Shown here one piece after another: positions 1 to 7,102 of a stretch of 11,776 nucleotides of DNA. A program made the position numbers and the translations under genes. The stretch comes from Candidatus Woesearchaeota archaeon. Lineage in GTDB: Archaea; Nanobdellota; Nanobdellia; SCGC-AAA011-G17; VGLX01. Every line of letters begins with the position of its first letter. Positions within the stretch are counted from its first letter, which is position 1. Under the pieces are notes generated by a model. That model made no database searches, was not told the origin of the DNA, and saw nothing but the letters and a program-made list of their open reading frames with translations. The DNA lies in the NCBI GenBank assembly GCA_016866645.1, contig VGLX01000016.1:1-11776 (forward strand), written 5' to 3'.

Positions 1-9
1 TCATTTTTC

Positions 10-31
10 CTAATCGTTAATTAACGATTAG
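10..31. promoter_or_regulatory. Perfect 22-bp palindrome, candidate operator
   Basis: Bases 10-20 are the exact reverse complement of 21-31, with no spacer and no mismatch (arm CTAATCGTTAA). It lies between the TATA box at 34-41 and the ATG at 4-2, so it covers the expected transcription start. In archaea, repressors that bind at this position usually block RNA polymerase recruitment. The palindrome is seen directly; the operator role is inferred from its place. A hairpin terminator is less likely, since it lacks a GC-rich stem. Confidence 0.5.
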
Positions 32-33
32 AA

Positions 34-41
34 TATTTAAA
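34..41 (-). promoter_or_regulatory. TATA box of a gene leaving the window to the left
   Basis: Read on the minus strand this is TTTAAATA preceded by a purine-rich stretch (CGAAAAG) that can serve as a BRE. An ATG lies at positions 4-2, about 33 bases downstream, so a transcript starting about 25 bases past the box would have a very short leader. The coding part of that gene is outside the window. The position relative to an ATG supports the call; the motif alone would be weak in AT-rich DNA. Confidence 0.55.
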
Positions 42-89
42 CTTTTCGGTCGAATCCAAGACGAAAATACGAAGAGAAAAGCCCAAATA

Positions 90-785
90 TCAAATCCTAC
101 TCACTAAAAATGGGTGGAGAAAAGGTTTTAAATTAACGACGGGCTTAGGGAACAAATCTTTGTCACGGTTTAATTCATAAAGATGGATCATGATATCAAA
201 CTCTTTGGACATCTCTTTTTTACTTCTTTTTACAATAAGTTTAGATAAATAGGGTTTTGATGCATCATCTATTTTTCCAACTTCATTTGTGGACATCGTA
301 CTTCTTTTGAGTATGATATTACCCGTTGTTTTAAAATACTCATTGATAAGCTTGTTAAATTCTTTTAAGGATTTATTTTCGTCTATTTCGGGCGGTATTA
401 TCTTTTCAAACAGTTTGGTACCTGTTGTTTCATTAAAGAAATTGGTACTTACTTCTTTTATGTGGGTGTTATAATAATCCATAACACAAAGTCCGATTCT
501 AACATCAGACCATACGGTGCTATGGTCGATTTCTTTTTTTGTATTGAATATTTTATCGAAAACGTATAAAGCTACGCATTCTCGTATCCATGAGTCATCT
601 CTTTCTTGGGTGTTATATTTTTTTATCCAGTCAGCTATTCGTAGTCCATCAATAATTTTTAGTTTATTTAATTCTTCAAGCTTATTGAGTATAAACGATT
701 TGTTATCGCTTTGAGAAATTGATAAGTAATTATCCATAGCAATCTTGATTGGTTCAACTTGTTCTTCTAGCCTTGCTTTTTTCAT
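90..785 (-). CDS. Hypothetical protein, 231 aa
   Basis: I do not recognise this protein. It is Lys/Glu/Asn-rich, has no membrane segment or signal peptide, and appears mostly helical in its first 60 residues. The middle contains scattered aromatic residues (around VWSDVRIGLCVMDYY), and the C-terminus is Pro/Phe-rich (PFLHPFL). No catalytic or metal-binding motif stands out. The start at 785 is supported by an archaeal promoter 38 bases upstream and a weak AAAGG at 796-800. It is divergent from the DUF483 operon and points the same way as the gene that leaves the window on the left, which has its own promoter. The gene is clearly AT-rich, more so than the protease array. It could be a lineage-specific or mobile-element-derived orphan; nothing here decides that. 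Confidence 0.7.
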   Translation of the reverse strand: MKKARLEEQVEPIKIAMDNYLSISQSDNKSFILNKLEELNKLKIIDGLRIADWIKKYNTQERDDSWIRECVALYVFDKIFNTKKEIDHSTVWSDVRIGLCVMDYYNTHIKEVSTNFFNETTGTKLFEKIIPPEIDENKSLKEFNKLINEYFKTTGNIILKRSTMSTNEVGKIDDASKPYLSKLIVKRSKKEMSKEFDIMIHLYELNRDKDLFPKPVVNLKPFLHPFLVSRI

Positions 786-822
786 TTTGATACAACCTTT
801 ATCTTTTTACTAGTTCTGCGCG

Positions 823-830
823 TATTTAAA
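823..830 (-). promoter_or_regulatory. TATA box for the 90-785 gene
   Basis: On the minus strand this reads AAAGG then TTTAAATA, a good archaeal BRE/TATA pair. The start codon at 785 is about 38 bases downstream, which predicts a leader of roughly 15 bases carrying a weak AAAGG ribosome-binding motif. Confidence 0.6.
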
Positions 831-845
831 CCTTTCTTTTGTAAC

Positions 846-857
846 TACTGCTCAGTA
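846..857. promoter_or_regulatory. Short inverted repeat between divergent promoters
   Basis: TACTG-CT-CAGTA is a 12-base inverted repeat with 5-base arms. It lies between the two divergent TATA boxes (823-830 and 873-880), where a shared regulator could bind. It is short enough to occur by chance, so the call rests mainly on its position. Confidence 0.25.
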
Positions 858-872
858 ATAAAAATAGTAAGG

Positions 873-880
873 TTTATATA
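873..880 (+). promoter_or_regulatory. TATA box of the DUF483/M48 operon
   Basis: TTTATATA, preceded by AGTAAGG, lies about 22 bases (centre to start) upstream of the ATG at 898. This spacing predicts transcription starting at or next to the start codon, so the first gene is probably leaderless, which is common in archaea. It is the only convincing promoter ahead of the 8.5-kb gene train, so it may drive all 14 genes. Confidence 0.7.
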
Positions 881-897
881 GTCTTAAAGCTATAAAA

Positions 898-1539
898 ATG
901 GTTAACATGTCAGACCTATATCAAACAAAAGAATGGGGAAGCCTACCTGCCATGGAAAGGGCTTATCTACTTCCAACTATTGAAGGAATCAGAGAAGGAT
1001 GCATTGTCAGCACAAAACAAGTCCCCAATATACACTCTTTGGAGTACTGCTTAAACCAAAAAGGATTAAAATATCACAAGAAAGAGAGTATTGTTATCGC
1101 TTCAGCTAATGAAGAATTCTTAGAAAAGATAATCAAAGAGCTAGAATCAATGAACATAGCTCATTCTTTTAAAGGGTTGGACAAGAAAGCAGATAAAATC
1201 ATAAAAGAAATAGAGATCGGATACCATAAGAATATGGGTGAATTCTTAGGGTATCCTAAATGTTGTACTAATGGGTTCATTAAATCCACTCTAAAAAGGA
1301 AATATGCAAGCAATGAATGGTTTAAGAAAGCCGCAAAAGCGTGTATAAAAGGAAAATACGACCCATTATTCGATTACATATTCCATGTCCCTCACAGTAT
1401 AGACTGTAAAAAAAGTTTGAGATTATGCAAGGATATCAAAGAATGCTTAGAATGTTACGATAAAAAAGCGGCTGAAAATCTAAGAATTTTCAACAGAGGG
1501 CACTTAGAGAAAAAGGTTAGGAAATGTACCACAACATAG
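898..1539 (+). CDS. DUF483 family protein
   Basis: The protein carries the signature block of the archaeal DUF483 family: a His-containing helix leading into LGYPKCC at residues 117-123, then HVPHSIDC at 163-170, where the Cys/His residues (C122, C123, H163, H166, C170) could bind a metal. The C-terminal third has further cysteines (C177, C183, C186). The biochemical role of DUF483 is unknown to me. It has no signal peptide or membrane segment, so it is probably cytosolic. The ATG at 898 fits the TATA box at 873-880 as a leaderless start; a second in-frame ATG at 907 is possible. It heads the operon and overlaps the next gene by 16 bases, which suggests that the two are translated together. 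Family assignment is by motif recognition only. Confidence 0.8.
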   Translation: MVNMSDLYQTKEWGSLPAMERAYLLPTIEGIREGCIVSTKQVPNIHSLEYCLNQKGLKYHKKESIVIASANEEFLEKIIKELESMNIAHSFKGLDKKADKIIKEIEIGYHKNMGEFLGYPKCCTNGFIKSTLKRKYASNEWFKKAAKACIKGKYDPLFDYIFHVPHSIDCKKSLRLCKDIKECLECYDKKAAENLRIFNRGHLEKKVRKCTTT

Positions 1540-2336
1540 CAAAATATTCAAAACTGGAATCAGGGCTTTTCAACAGCCAGGGCTATCAGCCTTTGATGGA
1601 CTACTCGCCTATAGAGAAGATGGTGAAATCATATTCCTTCCATAACATGAAGAACGCGAAGATAGAATACAAGTCAGATGTAAAGCTGGAATACAACCTC
1701 ATGCTGGCCAAGAAAGAATACGACGCTTCAAAGCCATCAACGACTTACACCCATATCAGCGTTAATGATTTCCTCAACCCGGACAGGCCAATAACACAGT
1801 TCATAGGCAAGAGCGAGGAAGTCAAGCATTACATAGAAGAAGCCTTCGAAAAGACAGCAGGCGAGAAGCTGCCCCAGCACATAATCATAAGAGTAGTCAC
1901 AAAAGACGAGCTTAAGGCATTGCATGAGAAGAACAATGGAGTATGGTCCGAGGGAATAATGGGCTTCGCGATAAACAAGACCATCCCGGAAATATTCGTC
2001 CGGGAAAACCATCTGGACGCATTGATGCTCACGCTAGGCCACGAGCTAGGCCACGTATTCACCAAAGGCTTGGCCAACCAGCACAGCGAAGAGGCTAAAG
2101 CTTTCGCTTTCGAGATGGCATGGATAAAAACCATCATAGAATACAACATCGCGGGCTTGAAACACTCATTCAACATGAACCCTAACCCTGCCAAGAACGG
2201 CTTGCACGACGTAGCGTTCAGCTTCGTCAAAGACCTGCTAAGCAAAGGAAAGAAAGCCATACAGGTATACTGGGACCTAGCCCGAGGCATAATCACAGTA
2301 GAGAACATCTACACGTTCGAATACAAGGTGTTTTAG
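1524..2336 (+). CDS. Putative HExxH metallopeptidase, distinct from the array
   Basis: This 270-aa protein has LGHELGH at residues 171-177, a zinc-binding HExxH motif, preceded by a probable edge strand (PEIFVR, 155-160) as in gluzincin peptidases. The third ligand is probably a Glu in EEAKAFAFE (189-197), only 11-12 residues after the second His. This spacing and motif resemble ImmA/IrrE-type (M78-like) peptidases more than the ExxAD motif of the twelve following genes. The first 90 residues show no known domain, and residues after 200 are helical with an NGLHDVAF segment. There is no signal peptide or transmembrane helix. Its start lies inside the DUF483 gene in another frame. It is visibly more GC-rich than its neighbours on both sides, which may mean a separate origin. 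Peptidase activity is inferred; the substrate is unknown. Confidence 0.7.
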   Translation: MYHNIAKYSKLESGLFNSQGYQPLMDYSPIEKMVKSYSFHNMKNAKIEYKSDVKLEYNLMLAKKEYDASKPSTTYTHISVNDFLNPDRPITQFIGKSEEVKHYIEEAFEKTAGEKLPQHIIIRVVTKDELKALHEKNNGVWSEGIMGFAINKTIPEIFVRENHLDALMLTLGHELGHVFTKGLANQHSEEAKAFAFEMAWIKTIIEYNIAGLKHSFNMNPNPAKNGLHDVAFSFVKDLLSKGKKAIQVYWDLARGIITVENIYTFEYKVF

Positions 2337-2340
2337 AAAA

Positions 2341-2964
2341 ATGGCAACTGATAATATAATTGGGGATACAATAATAAAAATAATGAACCTTGAAGAAATA
2401 CCTGATGCGGAGAAACAGAAGTATACTAAAATCTTCAAAAGCTTCCCAGATATAAAAGACGATGACATAGCCTTAACCTACGCCTCATACGTGCCTTACG
2501 CAAAATTAAGGACTTACGAAGCAGACGGCAAAATCATAAAGACAGTTATTGTATTAGGACTGTTCTTCTACGAGCTTTTTGATGATGAAGAAAGAGAAGC
2601 TGTAGTAGCACATGAATTAGGGCATTATATTCACAGAAAGAATCGTAGCATTAGTGAGGCAAAAGAATTATCCGATAAGTTTTATGAGTTAGAGTCTTAC
2701 TACAAAAGGAGGGATTCAGAAGAAAAAGTTGTTATTACTTACACTGATGAAGAAAAGCATAGAATAAAAGAACTTCAAGATATCCATAATGCTTACGAGT
2801 TTTACGCTGATGACAAAGCTATAAAATCAGGGTATGGGGAGCAGATACTTTCTTCATTAGAGAAGATTGCTGAAAAGCATTACAATCGTTTAAGCCGGAT
2901 GAGCAAAGAATCAGTCAAGGCAAGGATAGAAAGGCTGAAGCAGATGAATAATAGGGGTTTTTAA
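2341..2964 (+). CDS. M48-type minipeptidase, array member 1
   Basis: A 207-aa soluble zinc-peptidase-like protein. The N-terminal block FPDIKDDDI is at 35-43, the edge strand VIVLGLFFYELF at 69-80, HELGH at 91-95 and the third-ligand motif EFYAD at 153-157, with RIERL near the C-terminus (195-199). The ligand spacing (57 residues between H95 and E153) is mid-range for the array. It is one of the most diverged members: the KW block is replaced by KELQDIHN, and the last residues (KQMNNRGF) differ from the usual NLEEKL. The start follows the previous stop by 4 bases with no clear Shine-Dalgarno, so translation probably depends on the upstream gene. Met15 could also start, but the longer N-terminus matches the other members better. 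Confidence 0.85.
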   Translation: MATDNIIGDTIIKIMNLEEIPDAEKQKYTKIFKSFPDIKDDDIALTYASYVPYAKLRTYEADGKIIKTVIVLGLFFYELFDDEEREAVVAHELGHYIHRKNRSISEAKELSDKFYELESYYKRRDSEEKVVITYTDEEKHRIKELQDIHNAYEFYADDKAIKSGYGEQILSSLEKIAEKHYNRLSRMSKESVKARIERLKQMNNRGF

Positions 2965-2965
2965 A

Positions 2966-3649
2966 ATGATAAAAAAACTATCAAAAATATTAAACACCGA
3001 CATTAAAGACTTGTATTTTAGTTGGAAAACTAAAAAGTGCTATCCAAAACTTTCTGAAGAGTTCAGCCTTATAAAAGACGGCACTGTCAAGATGGAGTAT
3101 GGCTCTTACATAACTGTTGCGGGTCTTTCACCGGTTGATGATAACGAGTTTTCGTATAACTACAGATTAGTTAAAAAACCAGTTCTTATTACAAGCCGTC
3201 TTTTTTTAGATTTCAATAATCCGGAGAGATTCTCAATCATAGCCCACGAGCTGGGGCATTATGATTTTTTCTGCAACGCACCCAGTCTCGAATGCCTGAA
3301 GAGGAGAATGTTATGGGGCTTAGTTCATTATTACATGGACAGCGGCTATTTTGGTTCTTTATACAGCGATTATCTTGTCTCTTTGTCCGCTGAAGGCATG
3401 AACACAAAAATTTTAGATTACCTATCCAAGTATGTACATAACGATAAGAGAAAAGAAAGAATTAAGAGATGGAATCTTCTGAAGGAAGTTTACGCAGACA
3501 ACAAGGCTATTGACTCAGGGTACGGCAAGGCATTACTTGACGTGCTTAACAATCTTCATGAAAAATTCGGCTCAAGGATTAGTGAGAACGATGTCCTTTC
3601 TGAGAGGATTAAGAACTTAGAAGAAAAACTGAAAACGGATGTGTTTTGA
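2966..3649 (+). CDS. M48-type minipeptidase, array member 2
   Basis: The longest member (227 aa). HELGH is at 94-98 and EVYAD at 174-178, leaving 75 residues between the His pair and the Glu, the largest insert of the array. The insert is rich in aromatic and hydrophobic residues (LWGLVHYYMDSGYFGSLYSD region, 116-135) and has Cys103 and Cys110, so it could form an extra subdomain or substrate-contact surface. The usual FPxIK block is changed to CYPKLSEEFSLIK (25-37). SERIKNLEEKL (212-222) closes the core. It begins one base after the member 1 stop. All zinc ligands are present, so activity is expected, but this is inferred. Confidence 0.85.
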   Translation: MIKKLSKILNTDIKDLYFSWKTKKCYPKLSEEFSLIKDGTVKMEYGSYITVAGLSPVDDNEFSYNYRLVKKPVLITSRLFLDFNNPERFSIIAHELGHYDFFCNAPSLECLKRRMLWGLVHYYMDSGYFGSLYSDYLVSLSAEGMNTKILDYLSKYVHNDKRKERIKRWNLLKEVYADNKAIDSGYGKALLDVLNNLHEKFGSRISENDVLSERIKNLEEKLKTDVF

Positions 3650-3652
3650 AAA

Positions 3653-4225
3653 ATGGAAGAAAACCAAGAAACAAAAATTGAAGAAGTCAAGGCATTATAC
3701 GTTAAGGTTTTGGAAAAATTCCCGAGCTTATTATTTAAAGAGCCGAGAATAGATTATGACTCTTCGGGGGGCAGGTACGCAGCCATGTCAATACTTGACG
3801 AACGCGGCCGAAAAGACCCTGTCGTGCTCGTTGGAAGAATCTTCTTCAGTTTAGAAGACAGCGAGAAAGAGGCTATCTTCGCCCACGAATTAGGCCATTA
3901 CTGTACTATGAGAAACTACAGTGTAGAAAGGCTTAAGCGGACGAGCATGTGGACTTACAGGTCATCATTTTACGAGGCATCCCACGCCCTAGCCAACAAA
4001 AGGTTCTCTCACGAGATCAAGAGGCTCCAAAAATGGACAAACATGAGAGAAATAGACGCTGACAACAAAGCAGCAGAAGCAGGATATGGCAAGGAAGTGC
4101 TCCAAGCCCTGAAAAAAACTTGCGAAGAAAGCTGGGAGAACTGCTCGATGATAGGCCAGAACAGTTTGCTGGCAAGGATAAGCAATCTAGAAAAAAAGCT
4201 TAAACAGGAGCCGTTAATAGAATGA
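3653..4225 (+). CDS. M48-type minipeptidase, array member 3
   Basis: A 190-aa member. FPSLLFKE is at 23-30, YAAMSI at 42-47, strand VVLVGRIFFSL at 57-67, HELGH at 78-82, RLQKW at 124-128, EIDAD at 133-137, AEAGYG at 141-146 and ARISNLEKKLK at 174-184. The FP block departs from the family by having Leu-Leu-Phe instead of Ile-Lys. There is a His-rich and Arg-rich variable middle (83-123). The gene starts 3 bases after the previous stop and its own stop overlaps the next start as ATGA. No membrane segment or export signal is present. Confidence 0.87.
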   Translation: MEENQETKIEEVKALYVKVLEKFPSLLFKEPRIDYDSSGGRYAAMSILDERGRKDPVVLVGRIFFSLEDSEKEAIFAHELGHYCTMRNYSVERLKRTSMWTYRSSFYEASHALANKRFSHEIKRLQKWTNMREIDADNKAAEAGYGKEVLQALKKTCEESWENCSMIGQNSLLARISNLEKKLKQEPLIE

Positions 4226-4746
4226 GCGATGACAGGCTAGAAAACATGTGTTATAAGGTAACCAAGAGCTTTGAACAGTTAAGAGAGAACGAAATCGGCA
4301 TAGAATACCATCCGCTAAAAAGAAGTTACGCTTCATTGGCCATTTCTAAGGAGAGTAACACTTTCAGGATGATCGTCGGAAACCTTTTTTTCGAATTGCC
4401 TGAAGAAGAAAGAGAAGCGGCCATAGCCCACGAGCTAGGGCATTACATCCGTCTGAGAGGCAGAGGCGATAGGAATAAAGGGCTTATGAAAAAGCTAAAC
4501 ATAGAGTTTATGAATTATTCTCTGAGCGGCATCGCGAAATCAGACCTCCGGGCTGAGAGGCTCATGAGAAGGGTTAAGCTTTCCGAATACGATGCGGATA
4601 AAAAAGCAGTCGAAGCAGGATACGGCCCGCAATTATTATCCTTGCTCAAAAACTTAGTCATTAAGCATGGCTCGAACAAGAGCATGGATAGTTTAATGCA
4701 ACGGATAAAAACTTTAGAAGACAAACTCAAACAAGGAGGAGAATAG
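4222..4746 (+). CDS. M48-type minipeptidase, array member 4
   Basis: The shortest member (174 aa), close to a minimal peptidase core. The N-terminal block is reduced: a helix leads directly into NEIGIEYHP (23-31) with no FPxIK. YASLAIS (36-42), strand FRMIVGNLFFEL (48-59), HELGH (70-74), EYDAD (122-126), VEAGYG (130-135) and QRIKTLEDKLK (160-170) follow. Only 47 residues separate H74 from E122, the smallest insert in the array. The middle is Arg/Lys-rich and lacks the usual QKW motif (RRVKLSEYDAD instead). The ATG overlaps the preceding TGA stop in ATGA, typical of coupled termination and re-initiation. Confidence 0.87.
   Translation: MSDDRLENMCYKVTKSFEQLRENEIGIEYHPLKRSYASLAISKESNTFRMIVGNLFFELPEEEREAAIAHELGHYIRLRGRGDRNKGLMKKLNIEFMNYSLSGIAKSDLRAERLMRRVKLSEYDADKKAVEAGYGPQLLSLLKNLVIKHGSNKSMDSLMQRIKTLEDKLKQGGE
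4735..4741 (+). promoter_or_regulatory. Strong Shine-Dalgarno for array member 5
   Basis: GGAGGAG ends 6 bases before the ATG at 4748 and lies in the last codons of member 4. It is among the best ribosome-binding sites of the operon and fixes the start of member 5. Confidence 0.75.
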
Positions 4747-4747
4747 A

Positions 4748-5332
4748 ATGAAAGACAAAGTTTTGGAAGAACTAAAAAGGATTTACTCAAAAGTGACAGA
4801 AAGGCTCCCTGAGCTGAAGAAGGAGGAGCTTAGCCTGAGATACTCAGAAAATATAGACTACGTGATATTCTTGATGGTTGATGAGAAAAAATTCTTAAAA
4901 GAGAACAAGATTGTAATCAGCCCTTCGATAACAGTAGGCTTGAAGTTCTTAACTTTTACTGAAGAAGAGAAAGAATCAGCAGTATCTCATGAGTTGGGGC
5001 ATTACTGCCGTTACAAGCGGAGCAGCCCTGTCAAAGTAGAGAAGAGCATGCTTTACGTCCAAGTGCTGAACGCTTATGCAGCTAACCCTAAGATATGGGT
5101 GTTGGAAGAAATGGACTATGAAATTAAGCACAAAATAGGCAGGGTTAAGAAGTGGCATTACATGCAGGAGATGTACGCGGACAACAAGGCTTTTGAGGCA
5201 GGCTACGGCCAAGCGTTGCTGAATGTTTTGAAAAATCATATAGCCACGTATCATGACGCATTAGCGCCGGTTCATAAGAAGGAGCTTAACCTAAGAATCA
5301 ATAACCTGGAGGAGAAACTAAAGGCAGTATAA
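4748..5332 (+). CDS. M48-type minipeptidase, array member 5
   Basis: A 194-aa member with LPELKKEEL (20-28), the edge-strand region VISPSITVGLKFLTF (56-70), HELGH at 81-85, KKWHYMQEMYAD (134-145, Glu141 the expected zinc ligand), FEAGYG (149-154) and NLRINNLEEKL (181-191). The residue before HELGHY is Ser instead of the usual Ala. The stretch coding YADNKAFEAGY is almost identical at DNA level to those of members 8 and 11. It starts behind a strong ribosome-binding site and ends in TAATG, sharing one base with the next gene. Confidence 0.88.
   Translation: MKDKVLEELKRIYSKVTERLPELKKEELSLRYSENIDYVIFLMVDEKKFLKENKIVISPSITVGLKFLTFTEEEKESAVSHELGHYCRYKRSSPVKVEKSMLYVQVLNAYAANPKIWVLEEMDYEIKHKIGRVKKWHYMQEMYADNKAFEAGYGQALLNVLKNHIATYHDALAPVHKKELNLRINNLEEKLKAV
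5173..5205 (+). repeat. Near-identical 33-base block shared with members 8 and 11
   Basis: This block encodes most of the zinc-ligand motif and the following turn. It differs at one base from the copies at 6940-6972 and 8734-8766, which are identical to each other. Identity at third codon positions between otherwise highly diverged genes suggests local gene conversion or strong codon constraint. Confidence 0.75.
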
Positions 5333-5889
5333 TGGCAAGCTACAGCAAAGACAGGCATGCAGGGAAGATAGGCTACATATTCAAAGAGTATTACAAAATC
5401 CTGAAGAAATTCAAGAACATAGGATTAGAGGAGCTTAACATAATGTACTCCCAGGAAGCGGATAAGTACGCGGCCTTGTCTGCAGGAGAATACCAATCAT
5501 TCCTAGTCATAGGCAAAAAGTTTTTGACCTTAAGCAAAGGCGAGATGCGAGCCGTAATAGCCCACGAGCTAGGGCATTATGAAAGGCTGAAAGATTACAG
5601 CCGGAAAAGGTTCATACTCACCAACCTAAGGGATGAAGAGTTCTTCAACTACGCGAAAGAAGGCAAAACCCAAGGCAAGTACAAGCACAGGTTTGACATG
5701 CTCAAGAAATGGTCTTTGCTGCACGAGATAGACGCAGACAACAAAGCGTTAAAAGCAGGCTACGGAGAGCCTATGCTGAACATCCTGAAAAGTTTCACCA
5801 ACAGCAAAGAATTCGGAACAATGCACCCGTTACTTAAAGAACAGATGATGCTGAGGATGAAGAGCCTGGAGGACAAGCTGAGATGCTAA
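5332..5889 (+). CDS. M48-type minipeptidase, array member 6
   Basis: A 185-aa member with a basic N-terminus (MASYSKDRHAGK). LEELNIMYS (32-40), YAALS (46-50), strand FLVIGKKFLTL (57-67), HELGH (78-82), LKKWSLLHEIDAD (124-136, Glu132), LKAGYG (140-145) and LRMKSLEDKL (174-183) are visible. Near the end it keeps MHP (164-166) before the RMKSLE helix, which matches the HPxxxxRIxxL ending of M48 enzymes more clearly than any other member. The FPxIK block is altered to KFKNIGLEEL. It shares one base with the previous stop (TAATG) and overlaps the next gene by 7 bases. Confidence 0.88.
   Translation: MASYSKDRHAGKIGYIFKEYYKILKKFKNIGLEELNIMYSQEADKYAALSAGEYQSFLVIGKKFLTLSKGEMRAVIAHELGHYERLKDYSRKRFILTNLRDEEFFNYAKEGKTQGKYKHRFDMLKKWSLLHEIDADNKALKAGYGEPMLNILKSFTNSKEFGTMHPLLKEQMMLRMKSLEDKLRC
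5868..5872 (+). promoter_or_regulatory. Shine-Dalgarno for member 7 inside the LED codons of member 6
   Basis: GGAGG, formed by the codons for the conserved SLEDKL ending of member 6, lies 10 bases before the ATG at 5883. It shows the conserved C-terminal coding sequence doubling as a ribosome-binding site. Confidence 0.55.
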
Positions 5890-6485
5890 GCGACATGATA
5901 GAAGAAAACCAGAAAGCATGCGAGAACGTCTACAAAGAAGCCCTGAAACTCTTCCCTTACATCAAAGAAGACGAGATGAGGATAGATTACTCGATCGCGT
6001 ATCAAGGAGCTGCTGACTTTTCAATATCATGCAAAAAATCAGACATGAAAGAAGGAAGGTTCGACCCATCTATAAGGCTGGGAAACCAATTCTTGATGCT
6101 GACCCCTAACAAGAAGAGGACAGTGATGATCCACGAGATAGGACATTATATCCACAAGCTGAAAAAACATCCGAGCATAGAGCGGGCTAAAAGACTTTCG
6201 CGCTTCACAAATGAAGCGAACTTTTACAACTCACACCCGTACATATCATCCGCTTTGCGATTCTTAAGCAGCAAAGAAAAACACAAGATGGGAAGATTAC
6301 AGAAATGGTTCATTATGAAAGAAGTATACGCTGACAACAAGACATTCGAGGCAGGATACGGAGAGCACATGCTGGAACTGCTTTACATGATGGAACCTGG
6401 TTACGCTGGTCTCCCGAAAGTGTTCAGGAAAGAAATAGCCGCAAGGATTAATAACCTGGAAACAAAGCTAGGAATACCAAGATGA
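5883..6485 (+). CDS. M48-type minipeptidase, array member 7 (HEIGH variant)
   Basis: A 200-aa member, the only one with HEIGH (84-88) instead of HELGH, a conservative change. FPYIKEDEM (24-32), strand region SIRLGNQFLMLTP (63-75), RLQKWFIMKEVYAD (138-151, Glu147), NKTFEAGYG (152-160, with Thr where the others mostly have Ala) and ARINNLETKL (187-196) are seen. The residue before the motif is Ile instead of Ala, and the acidic Glu/Asp run normally found before the active-site helix is replaced by PNKKRT, so the entrance to the active site may differ. The ATG at 5883 is used here; Met5 at 5895 is an alternative. It overlaps member 6 by 7 bases and member 8 by 4 (ATGA). Confidence 0.87.
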   Translation: MLSDMIEENQKACENVYKEALKLFPYIKEDEMRIDYSIAYQGAADFSISCKKSDMKEGRFDPSIRLGNQFLMLTPNKKRTVMIHEIGHYIHKLKKHPSIERAKRLSRFTNEANFYNSHPYISSALRFLSSKEKHKMGRLQKWFIMKEVYADNKTFEAGYGEHMLELLYMMEPGYAGLPKVFRKEIAARINNLETKLGIPR

Positions 6486-7102
6486 ACAACAAAGCTGAAC
6501 AGCTCAACAAAGATCCAGGATACTCGCTTATAGAGAAGGCCTATGCTACTGCTTTGCAAAAATTCCCGAACATAAAAAAAGAAGAGATATCCTTAAACGT
6601 CGTGTTCGACAGCTTAGGCAAAGACTTCATCCTAGGCATAGTCGTGAACTCGCCTTCAGAGAGCATTAAGTATGGCGTTAAGGCAAGGATACTTGCAGGG
6701 CTGCAGTTCTTCCTATTCAAAGACAGAGAGATGGAAGCGGGCATAGCCCACGAGCTGGGGCATTATGAGCATGCTATGAAAAGCTATAATGATAACAGGA
6801 TTTTGAGGATGAAACGATTTTTTGAACAGACAGCTAAGTATGCGATGCCTAACTTGTCTACCAGCATCAAGCTTTTGTTCAACAAGAAACACAAGCACCG
6901 TTGGAAGAGGCTTCAGAAATGGTATATCATGAAAGAGATGTACGCGGACAACAAGGCTTTCGAGGCAGGCTACGGCGCTTATGTCTTAGCTGACTTGAAA
7001 GTGCTTATGCCTTTCCTGTATTCCCAAAAAGGCACATCTGAGCTCACATTCAAAGAAACAGAAGCCAGGATTAAGAACTTAGAGGAGAAATTAGGAATAT
7101 GA
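6482..7102 (+). CDS. M48-type minipeptidase, array member 8
   Basis: A 206-aa member with a slightly longer N-terminus. FPNIKKEEI is at 28-36, the edge-strand region ARILAGLQFFLF at 68-79, HELGH at 90-94, KRLQKWYIMKEMYAD at 142-156 (Glu152) and AFEAGYG at 159-165; ARIKNLEEKLGI ends the protein. It is close to the consensus of the array. Its HExxH codons share 25-26 identical bases with members 2 and 9, and its ligand-motif codons share 33 with member 11. It is joined to both neighbours by ATGA overlaps. Confidence 0.89.
   Translation: MNNKAEQLNKDPGYSLIEKAYATALQKFPNIKKEEISLNVVFDSLGKDFILGIVVNSPSESIKYGVKARILAGLQFFLFKDREMEAGIAHELGHYEHAMKSYNDNRILRMKRFFEQTAKYAMPNLSTSIKLLFNKKHKHRWKRLQKWYIMKEMYADNKAFEAGYGAYVLADLKVLMPFLYSQKGTSELTFKETEARIKNLEEKLGI
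6742..6767 (+). repeat. HExxH-coding block identical to members 2 and 9
   Basis: The 26 bases coding the active-site motif are identical to those in member 2 (3238-3263), and 25 of them also occur in member 9 (7336-7360). Members 4 and 6 (from about 4423 and 5558) have very similar blocks. Silent positions are conserved too. Confidence 0.75.
6940..6972 (+). repeat. 33-base block identical to member 11
   Basis: Codes the ADNKAFEAG region. It is identical over 33 bases to 8734-8766 and has one mismatch to 5173-5205, although the flanking sequences of these genes differ markedly. Confidence 0.75.

Noticed and set aside
1985..2006. Inverted repeat TCCCGG / CCGGGA
   Set aside because: It lies in mid-gene with a 10-base loop and no T-run; probably a chance effect of codons.
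1829..2308. 159-codon open frame on the minus strand
   Set aside because: It lies antisense to the well-supported HExxH gene, and its Ser/Phe-rich content is typical of a shadow frame.
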